Assembly (NCBI GenBank): GCA_964030785.1
Contig: OZ034973.1
Coordinates: forward strand, 1,738,632-1,802,631
Direction: 5' to 3'
Length of the DNA stretch: 64,000 bases
Origin: Siderastrea siderea
Taxonomy: Eukaryota > Cnidaria > Anthozoa > Scleractinia > Rhizangiidae
The notes under the pieces: model-generated
Databases searched by the model: none
Seen by the model: only the letters and a program-made list of their open reading frames with translations
What the model was told of the DNA's origin: nothing
Made by a program: the position numbers and the translations under genes
Shown here: in pieces, positions 46,801 through 60,540 of the stretch
How positions within the stretch are numbered: position 1 is the stretch's first letter
How the letters are laid out: each line of letters begins with the position of its first letter

Positions 46801-48059
46801 ACCTTGGTTTTTGTGACGATAACAATGCTTTGGATAAAAGATTCAAAATTCATTGCGGTGTGAAAAAGCGGTTTATCCTTGAGGTTAGCGGAGTGTGGTT
46901 AATTGGTCTAGCGGCAAATTTGTTTATTACCGGTCGGAATGGTGACCTATGCGTCGAATTTGTAAGCCAAATAATTATTATCTTCACAAAAAGAATAATG
47001 CATTTGTCTAATACAACGCTAACGATATGGTGATCACATCCATTTTAGCGGTGTGTCTTTAAGTTGAGAGTCGGCTTAAATTAATTAATACAGATGGCCC
47101 ACTTTTTAAACTTCTCCAACATTTAGCAGAAGACGCATAAATAATGAGTTATAGAAGAGATTTGAATTTATTTCACGTCAGATTCTGAAGATGAACTCTG
47201 TTTTCGTACCCTACTATTTGATACCATTTTTCCTGCGTGCTTCTTTCCGGGTCTAAAGAAAATCTTAAACCTAGTTAAAAAATATATATATAATATCACT
47301 TACATGTAATATATTTAAAAACATGTCAAATATTAGAGTAACCACTGTTTTTGAAAGTGTTTTGGAGTGGTCCTGTGTTTTGCAGTTGAGACCAAACAGC
47401 AAAGTTTTCCAGTTCACTTCATTTTAAACGCCTTCTTTGGCTCTTTGAAAAAGCCTTCATTTTCTCAAAAGTGTTCTACCTAAAGATACCTACATTTCAA
47501 TAGAATACCAAGCTTGTTCCAATTTGTTAGAGGAACTGACTCAACTAAAAGAAGAAAGAAAAAACTCCAGAACAATCGCGACTGGCAAAGCTTGTGTTTA
47601 AATGCAAAACGTATTTTTTTCACGCAAGTAAGTAACCCTTCTTTTTCGAATGTGTAAGAAAACTTTTTATTTAGTCCTCTCCGCATCTGATTTGCAATCA
47701 ATCCATCGAGTGCTTTCCTGGTAAAAATTTAATCAGTCCAGGACGCATAAAAGAAGAAATTGTTTTCATCCCTGAACAACATATAAAGGCGATTCTTTTC
47801 TAGTAAGATTACTCCATCGTGAGTATAACTCAGACATGAAATAATACTGACAGGCACGACACATCCGTAAATTTAAAAATAGTTGCATTGTTGTGGTATC
47901 ACGAACAAATTAAACCTTCTTTTATCCAAGAGATTTTGAATTACATTTTTTGCACCCAAACTGATATAAAGGCAATTGAAAGTTTTAACGATTGTATTTT
48001 TCATCTTCTAAATGTTATGAGTGCATGACTAAAGGTAAACTCATTTATTATATAGACAA
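43816..48059. other. Non-coding stretch
   Basis: Begins with a CG-rich block (GCGCGCGCGTCACG near 43828) after the minisatellite, then AT-rich DNA. A small palindrome, GGGGGGATTCAATCCCCC, lies near 45015. No gene supported. Confidence 0.5.
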
Positions 48060-48230
48060 GAGTATTTTAGTGGAAAATAGACCACTCGTTAAAGTTCATA
48101 CGAAACTACATCCGGGACTCGAGTGGCGTATTTTCCGTATCCTCACTAGTGAGTATATCGATGACGTCATTTCCCGCTGTTACACTGTTGTTTGTGTAAA
48201 ATACTCTTGTCCATATAATAAATAGAAAAC

Positions 48231-48365
48231 TACATGGTGGCTTGAAGATATGAATTTTATTTTCTCGTGGTAAAAAACAATATTTTACGAACTCGCTGCG
48301 CTCGTTCGTAAAATATTGTTTTTACCACTCGAAAATAAACTTCATATCTTCGCGCCGCCGTGTAA
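48231..48365. repeat. Hairpin MITE
   Basis: TACATGGTGGCTTGAAGATA, TTTATTTTCTCGTGGTAA and ACAATATTTTACGAAC are followed by complements around a GCTGCGC centre. The 170 bp to its left (TGACGTCA at 48162-48169, ACTCGAGTGG blocks) probably belong to the same family of element. Confidence 0.7.
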
Positions 48366-48513
48366 TATCCTCTATGTATGTCCCTATCACGGTGGTTTAA
48401 ACGAAGTTTACCGTATCAAAGATTTATCCGGTATCTATGGGAGTTGTTTCACTGTTGGCTGATATCTGTCTATGTTTACTTCAATCTCTCCTGGTGTTCT
48501 TGTCGTCTCTAAG

Positions 48514-48982
48514 CACAGGGAACCCAAACGCTACATTAGCTATATAATCATAATCCTTTAATTAAAATATTGTTATTTACCTGTATTGCTGTGCCTTTAC
48601 GAGTTGCTTCGGAAGGGATTTGAATCAGCGCGGAGACGATTTAATACCTGGCCGGTTTCAAATGTTATTTTGTCTGGCGCGTCGTAAACTGGATGCGACA
48701 ATTACGAGTTAAGTGATAGTTGGCCGTTAATTGAAACCCGAGATTGTATCCCCACGAGAGTTGATAGTTAATAATAATAGAACTTGAGACGTAATTGTCG
48801 CGTCCTATGACGCACCCTATGAGAAGATAAGATAACATTTGAAACCGGCGAGGTAAACCGTCTCCGCTCTGATTCAAATCCCCTCCAAAATGACTCATAA
48901 AGACACAAGGAACACAGGTAAATAACAACATTTTTATTAAATGGTTATGATATAGCTTAAGACAGCGTTTGGGTTCCCTGTG
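48514..48982. mobile_element. MITE with 7-bp target duplication
   Basis: CACAGGGAACCCAAACGCT (48514) and its complement ending at 48982 are inverted ends. CTCTAAG flanks both sides (48507-48513 and 48983-48989). The arms continue imperfectly through GTTATTTACCTGT, GGGATTTGAATCAG and ACCTGGCCGGTTTCAAATGT. No coding sequence. Confidence 0.7.
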
Positions 48983-48989
48983 CTCTAAG

Positions 48990-51900
48990 TATGTTATAAG
49001 ATAGAGGTAGTGATAACGTTGCATTTTAAAATAACTCTATTACATCATTTTTAGCAGATATCTATTTTTAGCCATCTTCATTGATGATGTCATCAACAGG
49101 CTAAAGGGATAAGAAACGACACCCCTAAAATATAAAGTCACTTTTCTAGCTTAGAATGTGAAGGCATCGTTTCCGATGACGTCACTTCTCTAGGGAATTA
49201 TGATGTACCAATAGCTACACAATCCAGCCTCGTCCCCTGCCGCTGAACATGTCACAGGAAGCGGCAATGAGTTATTCTAAAATACTCCTACTTCATTCTC
49301 GACTCCAGGCCCTCGGGCCTGATATAAACAACAGTGAAGAGCACCAGGGTCGAAGATGACTCCTGCTTGTGTTCAGCCAGAGAAAAACACATGTTCAGCC
49401 GTAGTCCGTAGTCCGTAGTCACCGTATCTTAAAGTCCCTAATGAGCCGACCACCGCTGAAAGTCGGCGAGCAGCCACGGAAAGCTTTTTTTTCGCAGAAA
49501 ATGAAACCGTAGTATCCAAATGAACATAAAATGAATTTCTAAGATCTGGTGGTCTAAAACTGCTACTCTTGCTGCATGTTATTGAAAGGTCCATAATAGA
49601 TATAGGAAGTAAAAGTCGCGTAGATAGAAGATAGAAGTCGCGTTTTTTTGTAGTCCTACCCAAGCTGTCAGAGTTCGTTTCGACGATTCAGAATATGCGA
49701 TTGTACCAGCACAACATTTGATCCGGAAAATATTTTTCTAACGTTGATTTTGAGAGCGATAAATGTGGAAAGTTAGAAGGAGCTAGAAGTCAGAACTTAA
49801 AATATCGTTTTTCTTGACGTAAAAAACTGCGTATTTCGTGCCATTTTCTTCCTCGTTGCAAAAATTGCACTGGTCTTTAGCGACGATTCCCAAACTATAT
49901 CGATGTTTTAACAAACAAACTGATCAGGCCATGCTTTAAAATGAAATATCCATCCAGGTATCCAAGAAGGTTATGACAATAGATAGGTGCCGTATTGTCT
50001 TTTGTCGTGTAAACTTGAAGCCTTATCAGAGTCCATTTAAATGTTTCAGTTGCAGCTGAACATACACACACAAAATTATGTTTATTTAAGTCTTTACCTT
50101 CACGAAAATATATTTTTTTCAAGTTAATTTCTAACATGATTTTGGTGGCATTTAAATAAGGCTGGATTCATCATAAAAAAATTTTTGATTGCTTAATCTT
50201 TTGCCTACTGCGTAGATAAATGAATTTAAGATCATTTTAACAAAAAATGAGAACACTACAAATGTATACTGAAAGCGAAATAACTGACGTCGAGCTTTTC
50301 CAGTAAAAGAGATCAGAAGGGATACCACATATACAACGAAAAATTTCACAATGAAGGAATTAATAGCAAAGAATACGTACCAGTCGTTTAAATCGTTTTC
50401 AGCCGACGGATTTGGATTCAGTTACCGCTGCTTAAGTAGAAACAGAAATCTGCAAGCGAAGTACATCATTTCAGTCAAGTTTCAATGCACCCTTAGTGTC
50501 ACATTATTTCTAATGACGGTTGAGTCTTTTAAGTATGCCATTATCTCGGTAACATCTTAACTGATTTCTCGTTTTTCTCTACCAATTCTTCAAAGTTAAA
50601 TTACAATTGTTTCTTCTTTTTGATTGCTCTACGGTAATGGTTCTGAAATTCTATGTTCAATGCTAGTTCGAAGAAGAAAGAAAATACTAGCGATTTAAAC
50701 CATGCTAGAAAAAGTTGCAGTTTAGGTAATCCGAAAACTCAATTTGGCACATCTTTTCCATGTAATCTATCCTGCACTTACTTCAAAGGCTGCAGTGACC
50801 GCACTCATTTGTAAAACAAATGTGTTTTCAAGAGCAATTTTGCTACATTTCTTCTCCATTTAGAAGAAGATTTAAACAGCTGCTGAGAGCTTTAAAGAAA
50901 AGACTAATGCTTTTTGCAGCATTTTTGTCAAAAAATATGACAAACTGGATCCACAGAATATCAGTTTCGCAGTTCGTATCTTTGGTAGATTTGAAAATGA
51001 AAATATTTTTTAACGCACCTTCGTGTTGTTGTTTCGTTTTGATGTTAGCCGCCTCGAAGAAAAGAGTTTAATTTTGTAGAGACGAGCAGTAGGCAAGTAA
51101 TTATTTACTTTTAGTAGAGTTCCGAGCGCACTTGGTGACATTACGAGATTTCGAGGAGCTCTGTTTGAGGTAAAATAAACTCATACAAATACACTCAAAA
51201 TACACTGGTCGCTTGACCCTATTACCACGCTTTGCTTATACTTAGAACCGTTTTAGGATTACACCCAGAATTTTGCATGCTTGTTGTTTTCTGAACAGTG
51301 ACTAAAGGAAAAAAAGCAGTCGATGTACCGGTGATGATAAGAGAACAGGCACAATTGTGTTGCAGATTTTTGTTGAATAAACAAATAGTCTTAATAACCT
51401 CTTGGATATCCCAGGAAGCAAAACAAAAATAAAGGAAACTTCGAATTCCATTCAACAATTTAAATGAATTTGTAAACAAGACCTCTAAACATACCTTACA
51501 ATGCTCGAATTACTGTTGATAAAAAGTGGAAAATGTTTGATTCGTGTTGTTTAAACCGTCTTGCTCTTTCTTTGACGCACGAAACTGCTTATTTCAGACT
51601 GCAAACAAATATCATGCATTCGTTAGCATATCCTAAAGGCAAAACAAAACAGCGATGGCCGATCGCAGGTAATTGATGGTCTGTAATTACGCTATGGAAG
51701 TCGAATTTCTTTCAAAAATATTGATGATTCATGGAATGATTTCTTTCATATTAATTACGATGACGAACGTGTTTACCAGAAGACAAAGAACCAATTGGAG
51801 AAGGAAATTTCACAAAATGTGAAAAACTAAATTGCTGTTATGGCAGCAAAAAGGATTAAAAAATACGCTAATATGCTCCAGCTGACATAGGCTGGTAGCT

Positions 51901-54900
51901 GAGATAATACACGGATCAAATGTCCTTTGGAAATGAATATTTATTTTCCGGATAAGAAAAGGAACAAGAGAACGGTATTTTTGGTTCCTTAAGTTCTCAA
52001 AGTTTTCTTTGATATCAAAGGGATGAAAAAGACAGCGAAGATGGCAAACATCAGATAGCAGTTTTCAAATGGCGATGCTTGATTATTGAGCCAGCCGTTT
52101 AAAACTCATTTAGTCGAGAAGTAGCGAGACAATTTCAAATTACTGTTTTAACATTAGCAAATGGAAGCCCTACTAACATTAGCAAATGTTACTATGGAAA
52201 CTCTCAATGCCTGTTATTATTTTTCTTGTTTTTTTTTTAACTTATGGTAAGATTTGATTTATTTTATCCAATTGCCTAAAAAGAGCAAAAAAAATCTGTA
52301 ATTATCGAAACCTTCGTCAGAACCCTGTAAAAGACTTATCGATCCAAATTCACGCGCCTGCTTGCTTCACATATCTTTCGCGATTTTCCGAAGAAAATGT
52401 TGATTTTAGTAACAACGTAGACAAATTTTCGTTACTAGGTGAAAGAGGTGTCTTTAATGACATTAGTTTTATCCCTTGAGGGATATTAGGATTGCTCGAG
52501 AAAGCTTGAAGGCGCATGCGCACTGGTTTGACTCCTCCCACTTTGTACACCATGTAATTGGCGTAAACTTCTTCATGGGGTGAACGGAAGTGTGCTTCTG
52601 GTACTGAAGATTTTCCTTTGCCACCTAACTACCTCTTTTTGATTGTACTTTCTACCACTTTAGCAATTTACGCTTCGCTGTTTATGTATTTTTAAACTGT
52701 AGTTGTAGTTTTGGTAACTTTTTTTTTACCGTAGGACTGCTTGTTAATGAGAACACCTTTTGGCCCAAGGCACGAATTTCAGTGAAACGATCCAAACCTC
52801 CTGAAAAGCGGATCTTACACCGGGAACAATATTGATCGATACATAACATTGCCACACTTACCAATGGAAATCTGATTGACTGATGGATTGGTTATCAGAG
52901 AGAGTTCTTTCTTGCTCGTTTACACAGTACTTTTGACGGATTCAAATCAATTAATCTCACATATGCAAAACGCCCGTGTATACAATACAGACATTAAACA
53001 AAGTAAGCAGTGTGAAACTATCGTCCATAAAACAACCGTTATGTTGATCTTTAAGTAAACATAAAGGTCAAATTAATGCTTCAAGTCATTACACTAAAGA
53101 TAAGTTATAAGACAAATCTTAAAACACAAACCTACGCCTAAAGGCAGTATTGGCTATCGAACCTTGTTATCTTACAATAAGAAATGGAAAAACTAATTAA
53201 ATAGGAAGGAGACATGCATGACAAATGTGAGGACTGTGATGGTAATTTTACAACTCGGACCAAAATAACGAAAACAATCGAAATCAGGCAATCCACTGTA
53301 TGTCGACTGACGGCCGGTTCACGCTATATTATTGTACTGACAGTAGAAAGACATTGCAACCGGCGTTTTACAGATGTTAACGACACTGACTAAAATAGGG
53401 GTATTATATCATTGATGAATTTAAAAATTTGGACTTGGTGGTTAGCCAATACGCGAAATTGAAATGGACGGGGCTCTTCAAATTGCCAAAATAAACGATT
53501 TGTTGAAAGATTTTTTCATCCATATTGATTTGCCTTCTTATCAGTTTTCTTCAAGGTTAAGTTCTAAAGATGCAATTACTTGATAACTTACCAGAAACGA
53601 GGCCAGAAACGAAAAAACAAACTGCCTTTTATGATCACGAATATTAATATAATTAAAAATTTGGTGAGAAGATTTAACCTGGTCCTATTCTGCTAATCTC
53701 TTTTCCTTTATTCGGAATTAATCACAGGTACAATCCGTATCCGTATCGTCGGGTGTTGCGTTGTAACATCCCATAATCAATTCTTGTTTTGAAATACAGC
53801 ACTATCAACTCATCTTGTAATAAATAGTAAAATATCCATATTGCTGATGTCGAGATATTACGCTCATAGTTTTATATTATCAATAGCCAACGAGGCGTGC
53901 AGGGAAAAATTGAGTTCGACGTTATAAACTGGATTGATAAGGCAAATTAACCTCCGTAAGGAAACGAAATTGACTAATCGGCGTGGGTTGGTGGAGCGTG
54001 CGTCGTGTCTCGCGCGTTTTGCGTCATGCGTCGTGTCGGCCGTCAGCCGTGGGTCTAGCGTCGTGAGTCGTGGATCTCTAAAGGGTTGATACGAAAATGC
54101 GGATGGCAGAGAAGAATAGCAGATAGCTTTGCTGTGATATATTATTTTGCGCAGTGTTACGTATTGTGTTCATCGAACATTTCTGAACTCGCTGTTTGAA
54201 GATTTTACAAGATGAAACGGTTCACGGCTTATTCAAGTGAAAATAAAGTTCCAGGAAGTATCCAAGAAACAAGCTGGCTCAGGGGTTGAAATTTGACCGT
54301 TACAACAATGTCCGCAAAAGTCCTTATTCTAATTTCTATAAAACTCCTTGGAAAAGGAAATGAAGCAGAATAAGCATTTCAGGCTAACCTCAGAAAGCTG
54401 CGAACGTTTCATCACCGAACCTGAAATGGTTTCCATCTAGTTTTCAAGACAGCGTGAATGGTTCTGGCTGTTAGAAACATGAGATTTCTCATGACGGAAG
54501 CAACGATCAGTAAGAAAGATAAAGTTTATTTCCATGAAAGTTATTCCTGAAAGTTCATGTCGAATTCCATTGTACATGTTATCTGAAATTGATCACATCT
54601 TCGAGAAAATCTTTCAACCTGTCATATGCTGTGAGCCTCTGGCACCGCGGTAATGATTCTGCCACGAAAATCTATCTATCTATATTGAAATTTTCCTTGT
54701 TAAGCAGCTGAGATTTCGAGGCAGTGTACATGCTAGAAATCCGTTGCGGACAACCTTTGTCAAAACTTTGTCAAACTTCTCAACTTTCCGTTGCGAGCAA
54801 TGGATTTTGATGCAGCATAATACATTATTGCTTTGTTAATATTCTATGGCCCGGGGTGGAACCTAGGACACATAACCCACAAAGCGCAACCAACGACCTA

Positions 54901-56912
54901 CCGTCCACAACGTATGACGCAAGACCTACAAGTAGAACGCACGACCCACGACCCATGACCCACGACCCACGACCCACGATCCCACGCACTACCCACCCAT
55001 CCACCCACCCACCCAACCAACCGATAAAAAGAAAATTGACCACCGTCAAGAAACTCAGTTCATAGGTGGTCAACGCATCCATGCCAAATTTTCGTGTTTC
55101 ACTTCCCGGCCGATGCAGGTTGAAGAAAGATTAAGTGGAACAATCACTTTATAATGTTCTCAACAACAGGATAAAATGTCAATTACCTGGGGGAGAAATG
55201 AAGGAAAGCAAGAGAAGAAAAGCACAATTCCTCTAATGTTTGAAAACGCGGGCTTTTCAAGTAGTTGCGTCAAATAATGCGTCATTTTATTTTGAATAGA
55301 AAACCATCAGTTTCCTGAAACTTGAAATATCTTGTGGTGAGTGCCAGATATTAACTATCACAGTTTGTCAGCTGTTTGCCAGTGTATTTTTTAGAGAATT
55401 TTTTAACTCGACCAGTTCTCCTCGTGGCGCGGCGCGTTGTAGCTATTTTTTATACCGCCGCTGAGAACAAGGTCGAGTAAGGCCTCACAGAAAAATTTTA
55501 TACTTGCAATGATAAAGAGGCGCTGCGCACGGATCAAATTGAGGACGAGAATGAAGCCAGGGAAACCACTGCCCTACTTGTACTTTTTCGTGGGCAGTAA
55601 AACTAAATTATTTACAAACAAAAGGAATTGAGCTGTTTGATCTACAGGTAGCGCATACAAACACCTTGTGTGGTCTCCCTGTGCTTCGGCCTTCTGGGTT
55701 TTGGTGTCAGTGGACCGGACGGGTGATTTCCTTATTCGTTAACACCTAAGTCCAAAAATGTTCGACTCACCGAATTTAATATCTGAAAAGGTAACTGATT
55801 ATTTTTTTTTGTTTGAGAGTTTTGAATACACAAAGAGTGGATTGCTTAGCTAGCAAATGGTCACATTTTATTGGGCGTGACTCACAGTATCTCTGAGCCG
55901 GACTACATGATCGAATTTGACGCCCTTCGGCAAAAGTTCACACATTCATGTTTGATACATACAGTACACGTTTCTATATAACTAAATAACAATGCTACTT
56001 TTGTTGACAGTGAGCTATCCACACGCTCACCCAACAAAGGATATAACCCTGACAGGTTTCTACACCTATGCAGCGAAGAGTGGGAGAGTTCAGTAACAAG
56101 ACCACTTTGTGACCGGATAAGCGTTGGTGCACACGTGAATACAAAAACCGTGAACACTATAAATTAACTTAGAAAGCACAGAGAAAATAGAAGATTTGTG
56201 AAAAAAAGTCCAGCTTTTGAAAAAATGGCCTAGTGACTCCGTCACTGTGCGTTTGCTAATATTTCCTGCGGTTTGAGCTTTTCATTCGATAGGTAGCTAA
56301 GGGAATTGACATATCAAAGTCAAAGAAAAGTATTAACGGTTCTTTGATTCGTAAAGTAATGGGTGATGAATATTTCGATTATACATTCTCAGCAAGAGCT
56401 TTGTCTTCAAAACTGACGCTGCAAAATACAATTTCACGTTATTCTAGCTGCGAACCTATCACTCAAAACTAAGCTGGTTGTAACAAAGAGAGAACTTATC
56501 ATGCATGCACCGGGATCCTTGCAAAAGTGACCCAGGCCGGGCCAATTCCAGTTCAGTTTTTCATGGATTAATTTAAAGCTATGACTTAGTCAAATAACCA
56601 AACTGACTACGTTGCTTGTCAAATATCCCAGATATTTTGAATAATTTTTTTTGCTAAGAGGGTATTGGAAATTATCTTGCCATGCACTGCAGTTAAATTG
56701 AGAGGTGACAATAACTGCACAAAAACTGCATTATGGATAAACAAAACGGGGTCAAAGCTTAACTGAGAAAGTCCGCCTCTTTTATGAACAAACTGAAGCT
56801 ACGATATGAAAATTCTACGTATTCACGAAAAAACCACTCCCTGCTCGCTGTTTACGATCAAATCAGTGATTTCTAAGAGTGTCTCGCTTTTGTTTGGAAG
56901 AATCCTAACAAG
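48990..56912. other. Long non-coding stretch
   Basis: AT-rich, no gene supported. Visible items are a TGACGTCA at 49177-49184, a GTAGTCCGTAGTCCGTAGTC triplet near 49403, GCGCATGCGCA (NRF-1-like) near 52512, and the CCCACGA-rich tract at 54.9 kb. Open frames of 60-120 codons have no recognisable domain. Confidence 0.5.
54880..55020. repeat. CCCACGA minisatellite / CCCA-rich tract
   Basis: Imperfect tandem ACGACCC units (about 54,940-54,985) pass into a CCCA/CCAACC tract. A related GTCGTG/GTGTCG-rich stretch in the inverse sense lies near 54,000-54,075. Confidence 0.7.
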
Positions 56913-57932
56913 TCAGCGAAATCGTGACTTGAGCGACCTGGGCGAGAGAGGAGCGCTTAAATCTCCAGTTGCGGGATCACCAGCATTTCTGTTGAACAAC
57001 TGCGACAAGGATGCCTTGAACTCAGGAATTTTCAGAACATACAACACAGGATTCAGCAAGGAATTACCGTAATGAAGAAATTTGGTGATGTAAAACGCGT
57101 GGAAATTAAACAACTCAAAAGTTGTATAAATTACCATGCTAACAATGACAAAGGGTAACCATGCAATCACTGACATGGCTGTTACAAGAAAGCAAATGCG
57201 AGAAAGGGAAGATTCTTTATCCACCGCCCTTTCTTTTCCTACGCTCTTGTGGATGACCGTGACCTTCCTCCAAATCACCATGTATGAGATGCAAATGAGC
57301 AGGAGCTGCGCGGAAAGGAATGGAACCCATAGTGATACCATCGTATTCTTCTGTGGGGAGTGAAGCACACCGGGGTAGTTGAGTGCGATCAGATGCATTG
57401 ACGGGATAAATCCAGCGGTTATCCACGCGATGACAGTGAGGAGCACATACCAACGTGACTCGAGCGCGCGGTAGTTGAATGGCCGCAGTGTCGCGTAGAG
57501 TCGCTCAAGTGAAATCAGTGTGAGGAACGTGATTGAAGCAAAGCCTGAAAACATGTCGAAAAACAGGCCGGCGTCCCCAGGAACAGCAGATACCGTGCCC
57601 CAGACTTTAAGTGATTTGCCAAACGGGACGAGAAACAGAGGCATGGCTAACGCTCCCACAAGCGTGTCTGAGATGGCCAGGTTGATGATTAGGTAGTAGC
57701 GCCGTTTACGGAGTCTCCTGCTGCGTAGAAACACTACAGTTGTCAGCAGGTTTCCTATGACGATCAAAATAGCTTCCAGTATAAACAGGGTGCACCAAAA
57801 TGTTGCCTCGGGGACGTCAACTGAGTGGGGGTGATCTGTTGGACTTATCATTTGAGCAGTTTCTTCAGTTTCCTCTGGTGTTTTGTTCATGTTTGATTGT
57901 AAACTAGATCTGTGAACAAAAAGACTCGTCAT
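56913..57932 (-). CDS. Single-exon class A (rhodopsin-like) GPCR
   Basis: An uninterrupted frame of 339 residues has seven hydrophobic segments. TM1 has IVIGNLL, TM2 LAISDTLVGALAMPL, TM3 ends SLERLYATLRPFNYRA, TM4 has VIAWITAGFIP, TM6 VIAWLPF and TM7 NSLLNPVLYVLKIPEFK. The DRY box is ERL and the usual CWLP is AWLP. There is no cysteine at the outer end of TM3 or in ECL2, so the usual disulfide is missing. The N-terminus has one likely N-glycosylation site (NKT) if translation starts at 57932 or 57890 (second Met, MNKTPEETEE). Intronless receptors of this look are expanded in corals and usually annotated only by weak similarity to adenosine, melanocortin or histamine receptors. The ligand cannot be inferred. 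Confidence 0.88.
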   Translation of the reverse strand: MTSLFVHRSSLQSNMNKTPEETEETAQMISPTDHPHSVDVPEATFWCTLFILEAILIVIGNLLTTVVFLRSRRLRKRRYYLIINLAISDTLVGALAMPLFLVPFGKSLKVWGTVSAVPGDAGLFFDMFSGFASITFLTLISLERLYATLRPFNYRALESRWYVLLTVIAWITAGFIPSMHLIALNYPGVLHSPQKNTMVSLWVPFLSAQLLLICISYMVIWRKVTVIHKSVGKERAVDKESSLSRICFLVTAMSVIAWLPFVIVSMVIYTTFELFNFHAFYITKFLHYGNSLLNPVLYVLKIPEFKASLSQLFNRNAGDPATGDLSAPLSPRSLKSRFR

Positions 57933-59883
57933 CTGTCATACCGCAGACAAAACAAAATTACAAAACGGAAAGGTAAACAATTTCGGGGCAAGGGGAGGCA
58001 TTTTTATATAACTAATAGGCTACAGCGCGGCGCTAAATCAAAAGGTCGCGTCCAGCCGTTGTACATGAGGTTTGAAATGAGGTGTAGTTTTCGTTCAGTT
58101 TGTTTTGCATCTGAAAGGGTATGTTTCGAACTCTGGGCCCCACACCGTACCGTTATCCGTGCAAAATCCCGAAGATCTCCCTTCCCTCCTCCCCTCCCCC
58201 CCACTCCAGTGATAAACAGTTTAGACTAAATACAATGACATGCTATTAGGGAACAATAAACAGGCATTAGGGGGTAATCTATTTCATCTGCCGGTCGTAT
58301 GGTAAGGATGGCTGTAAAGCTATTAAGTAAACATGTTAGACTATGGAATAGACAGAAGACACTAAAGAGGAAAGAGTTATGTATTATACTTATTTGCAAG
58401 TTCCGATCTGGCCTAAACTTAATTGCAAACATACATCTCGTCCGTTAGGAAATAATGGTAAAACATGGTGTAATTGAATGAAAATGGCCACTGATCTTTC
58501 CTAAACTGTGTTTTTCAGATCAGAGAGTGCGAGAGTCGCACGCGCGAAGCATTTGTGTTCACGGTGTGCATCACGCGAGTCGAGAGAACGTGGTTTAAAA
58601 AAGACCGCGTTTCCACCTGATAGATGGGCCTGACAAAATAAAGCCTGTTTGAAGCTTACAGTCTTCATCGACTTATTTGTGAACTTTTGTGGGGCTAAAA
58701 GAGCTGAAATCTAAAGTAAATCTTAAAGAAATTTCGTAAGATTACGTGGCTGCCTAATCAACTGATCTGTTTAGGAATCTGGACGAGACAACCGTGATAT
58801 GACGCGAAACAGGCGAAAAAAAAAGCCGCTATCACAAGAAACAATCACGACCTCAAATCAACTTACTTGGAACAGCTATTTAGTGAGATAGGTTTCCATT
58901 CCAGAGATCAGAGATCAAGAACTTAAGTCTTCTAACGATCGTGCTTTTCTATCGACTCTCGACTCATTAGAATCAGTGGAGTTCGAAAGTGGTATTTTCA
59001 CCAGCCAATCACATCAAACGAATTGCTCAATGCAGACTTGTTGGTCAGAAGTGTGCATTTCATCAGACATAAATTTACATTATCACGGTTTTTACATTGT
59101 TAAGTAAACCAGAGTATTTGTATAACAATAGCATTTGTCAGGGTAAAAAACGCAATTATTCCTTTTTGCGAAATCGACACCACTGCTTGATTCACGCACG
59201 ACAGGAAGAGGAGTTGTTGAAAACTTCTGCTCTCTCTTAAGACATTATATTTTAGCTGATTTTCAAAACAGTTTGTATCCTTGCACACAAGAAACATTAA
59301 TCCATTTCCAGCTACAGACACCCCTTGACTGTCATGTGGCGCAAACTTTCGAGTCTGTGGATGAAATATCAGTTTTACCACTCAAAAATTCTATTGAGCA
59401 GGAACTTTCTTGTCATTTTTTTAAAAAAATTCCTCTTACAATGGAAATAGTCAAAATTAAACTGTGGCAATCTTCGAAGCTAAAGGAACCACGTCAGTAA
59501 TTTTGGTATCACTAAAAAGCTCAAAGACACATTGATACTTACGGAAGCCTAAATAATGACCGAGTTTCGTAAAAAAGGCTATTCTAGTGCTTGGAAGCTA
59601 TTGGTATAAATTGCATTTCGCTAAGGAGGGCCAGGATGGAAATGAATTCGGTGGAAATTGGAACTTGGAAAATCGAGAAAAAGTGAAAAAGTGATTGCTT
59701 TGTTTTTCCTTTGAAAGAGTATTTTTTAGCCTTGGTGGTTTAGAAGCAATAAATATTCTTGTGTGAGCAAAGTACTTTGATACAAATGTAGCAAATTGTT
59801 GACCAGAATATGGAAAATCTCCATAACATTGACCCTGTTAGCTTTGGTCTCAGTCATCCTTGTGCGTAATTCAATATGACGTC
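57933..59883. other. Upstream region of the GPCR and intergenic DNA
   Basis: No gene supported. A C/T-rich tract lies near 58170-58205. A CG-rich block near 58525-58600 could be a promoter for a minus-strand 5' UTR exon, but nothing proves it. Confidence 0.35.
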
Positions 59884-59969
59884 ACAGGTTCAGAAATCTC
59901 GTTCGCAGGGCCCTTTCTCTTTACCTCCAAAGGGATGAAGGGAAAGGACCCTGAGAACGAGTTACCTGT
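59884..59969. repeat. Short hairpin MITE
   Basis: ACAGGTT, CTCGTTCGCAGGG and CCTTT pair with AAAGG, CCCTGAGAACGAG and ACCTGT over 86 bp. TGACGTCA overlaps its left edge (59877-59884). Confidence 0.6.
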
Positions 59970-60540
59970 TACGTATCGGGAAGATGAGCGAAAGGACCCA
60001 AGCCTCATAGCTCACTAAGCACATAAAGGGCTAGGAACAAGATTGAGAGGGATAACCGAAAAAAAAAAAAACAAAAACAACAAAACAAAACAACAAATAA
60101 ATAATCACTTGATATGAAATACCTGGACCCTAAACCATAAATAAAACTTTTAAAATTTATTTTGTTTTTGCTGTGATGTGAAAACTTCTTATGACATTGA
60201 CCAAAGTCCTCACAGAAAGTGTAAAGGATAGAAAACAGACTTTTTCAGGCAAGATAGGACACCACCCAAGCAACGCAAGCAATTAGTTCACTTGCTCCTA
60301 AAAAAATGTCATCCATCTGACTGGACAATCAGACTGTTATTTCGTTTCACTTAACAAAGTGAAAGAAAAAAAAGAGATCGCCAGGTAAAAAGCAGAAGCC
60401 ATGAACGTTACGACCCAGTGGGTGTTCTTGCCGACAGGAAAACTCAGTTCTATTTTTAATTAGTGTAATTTTAATGCTATATTCACCGCGCTACCCGGTT
60501 AATATAACATTACAAGGCGCGGCTGCTTAGCTAAATTACT

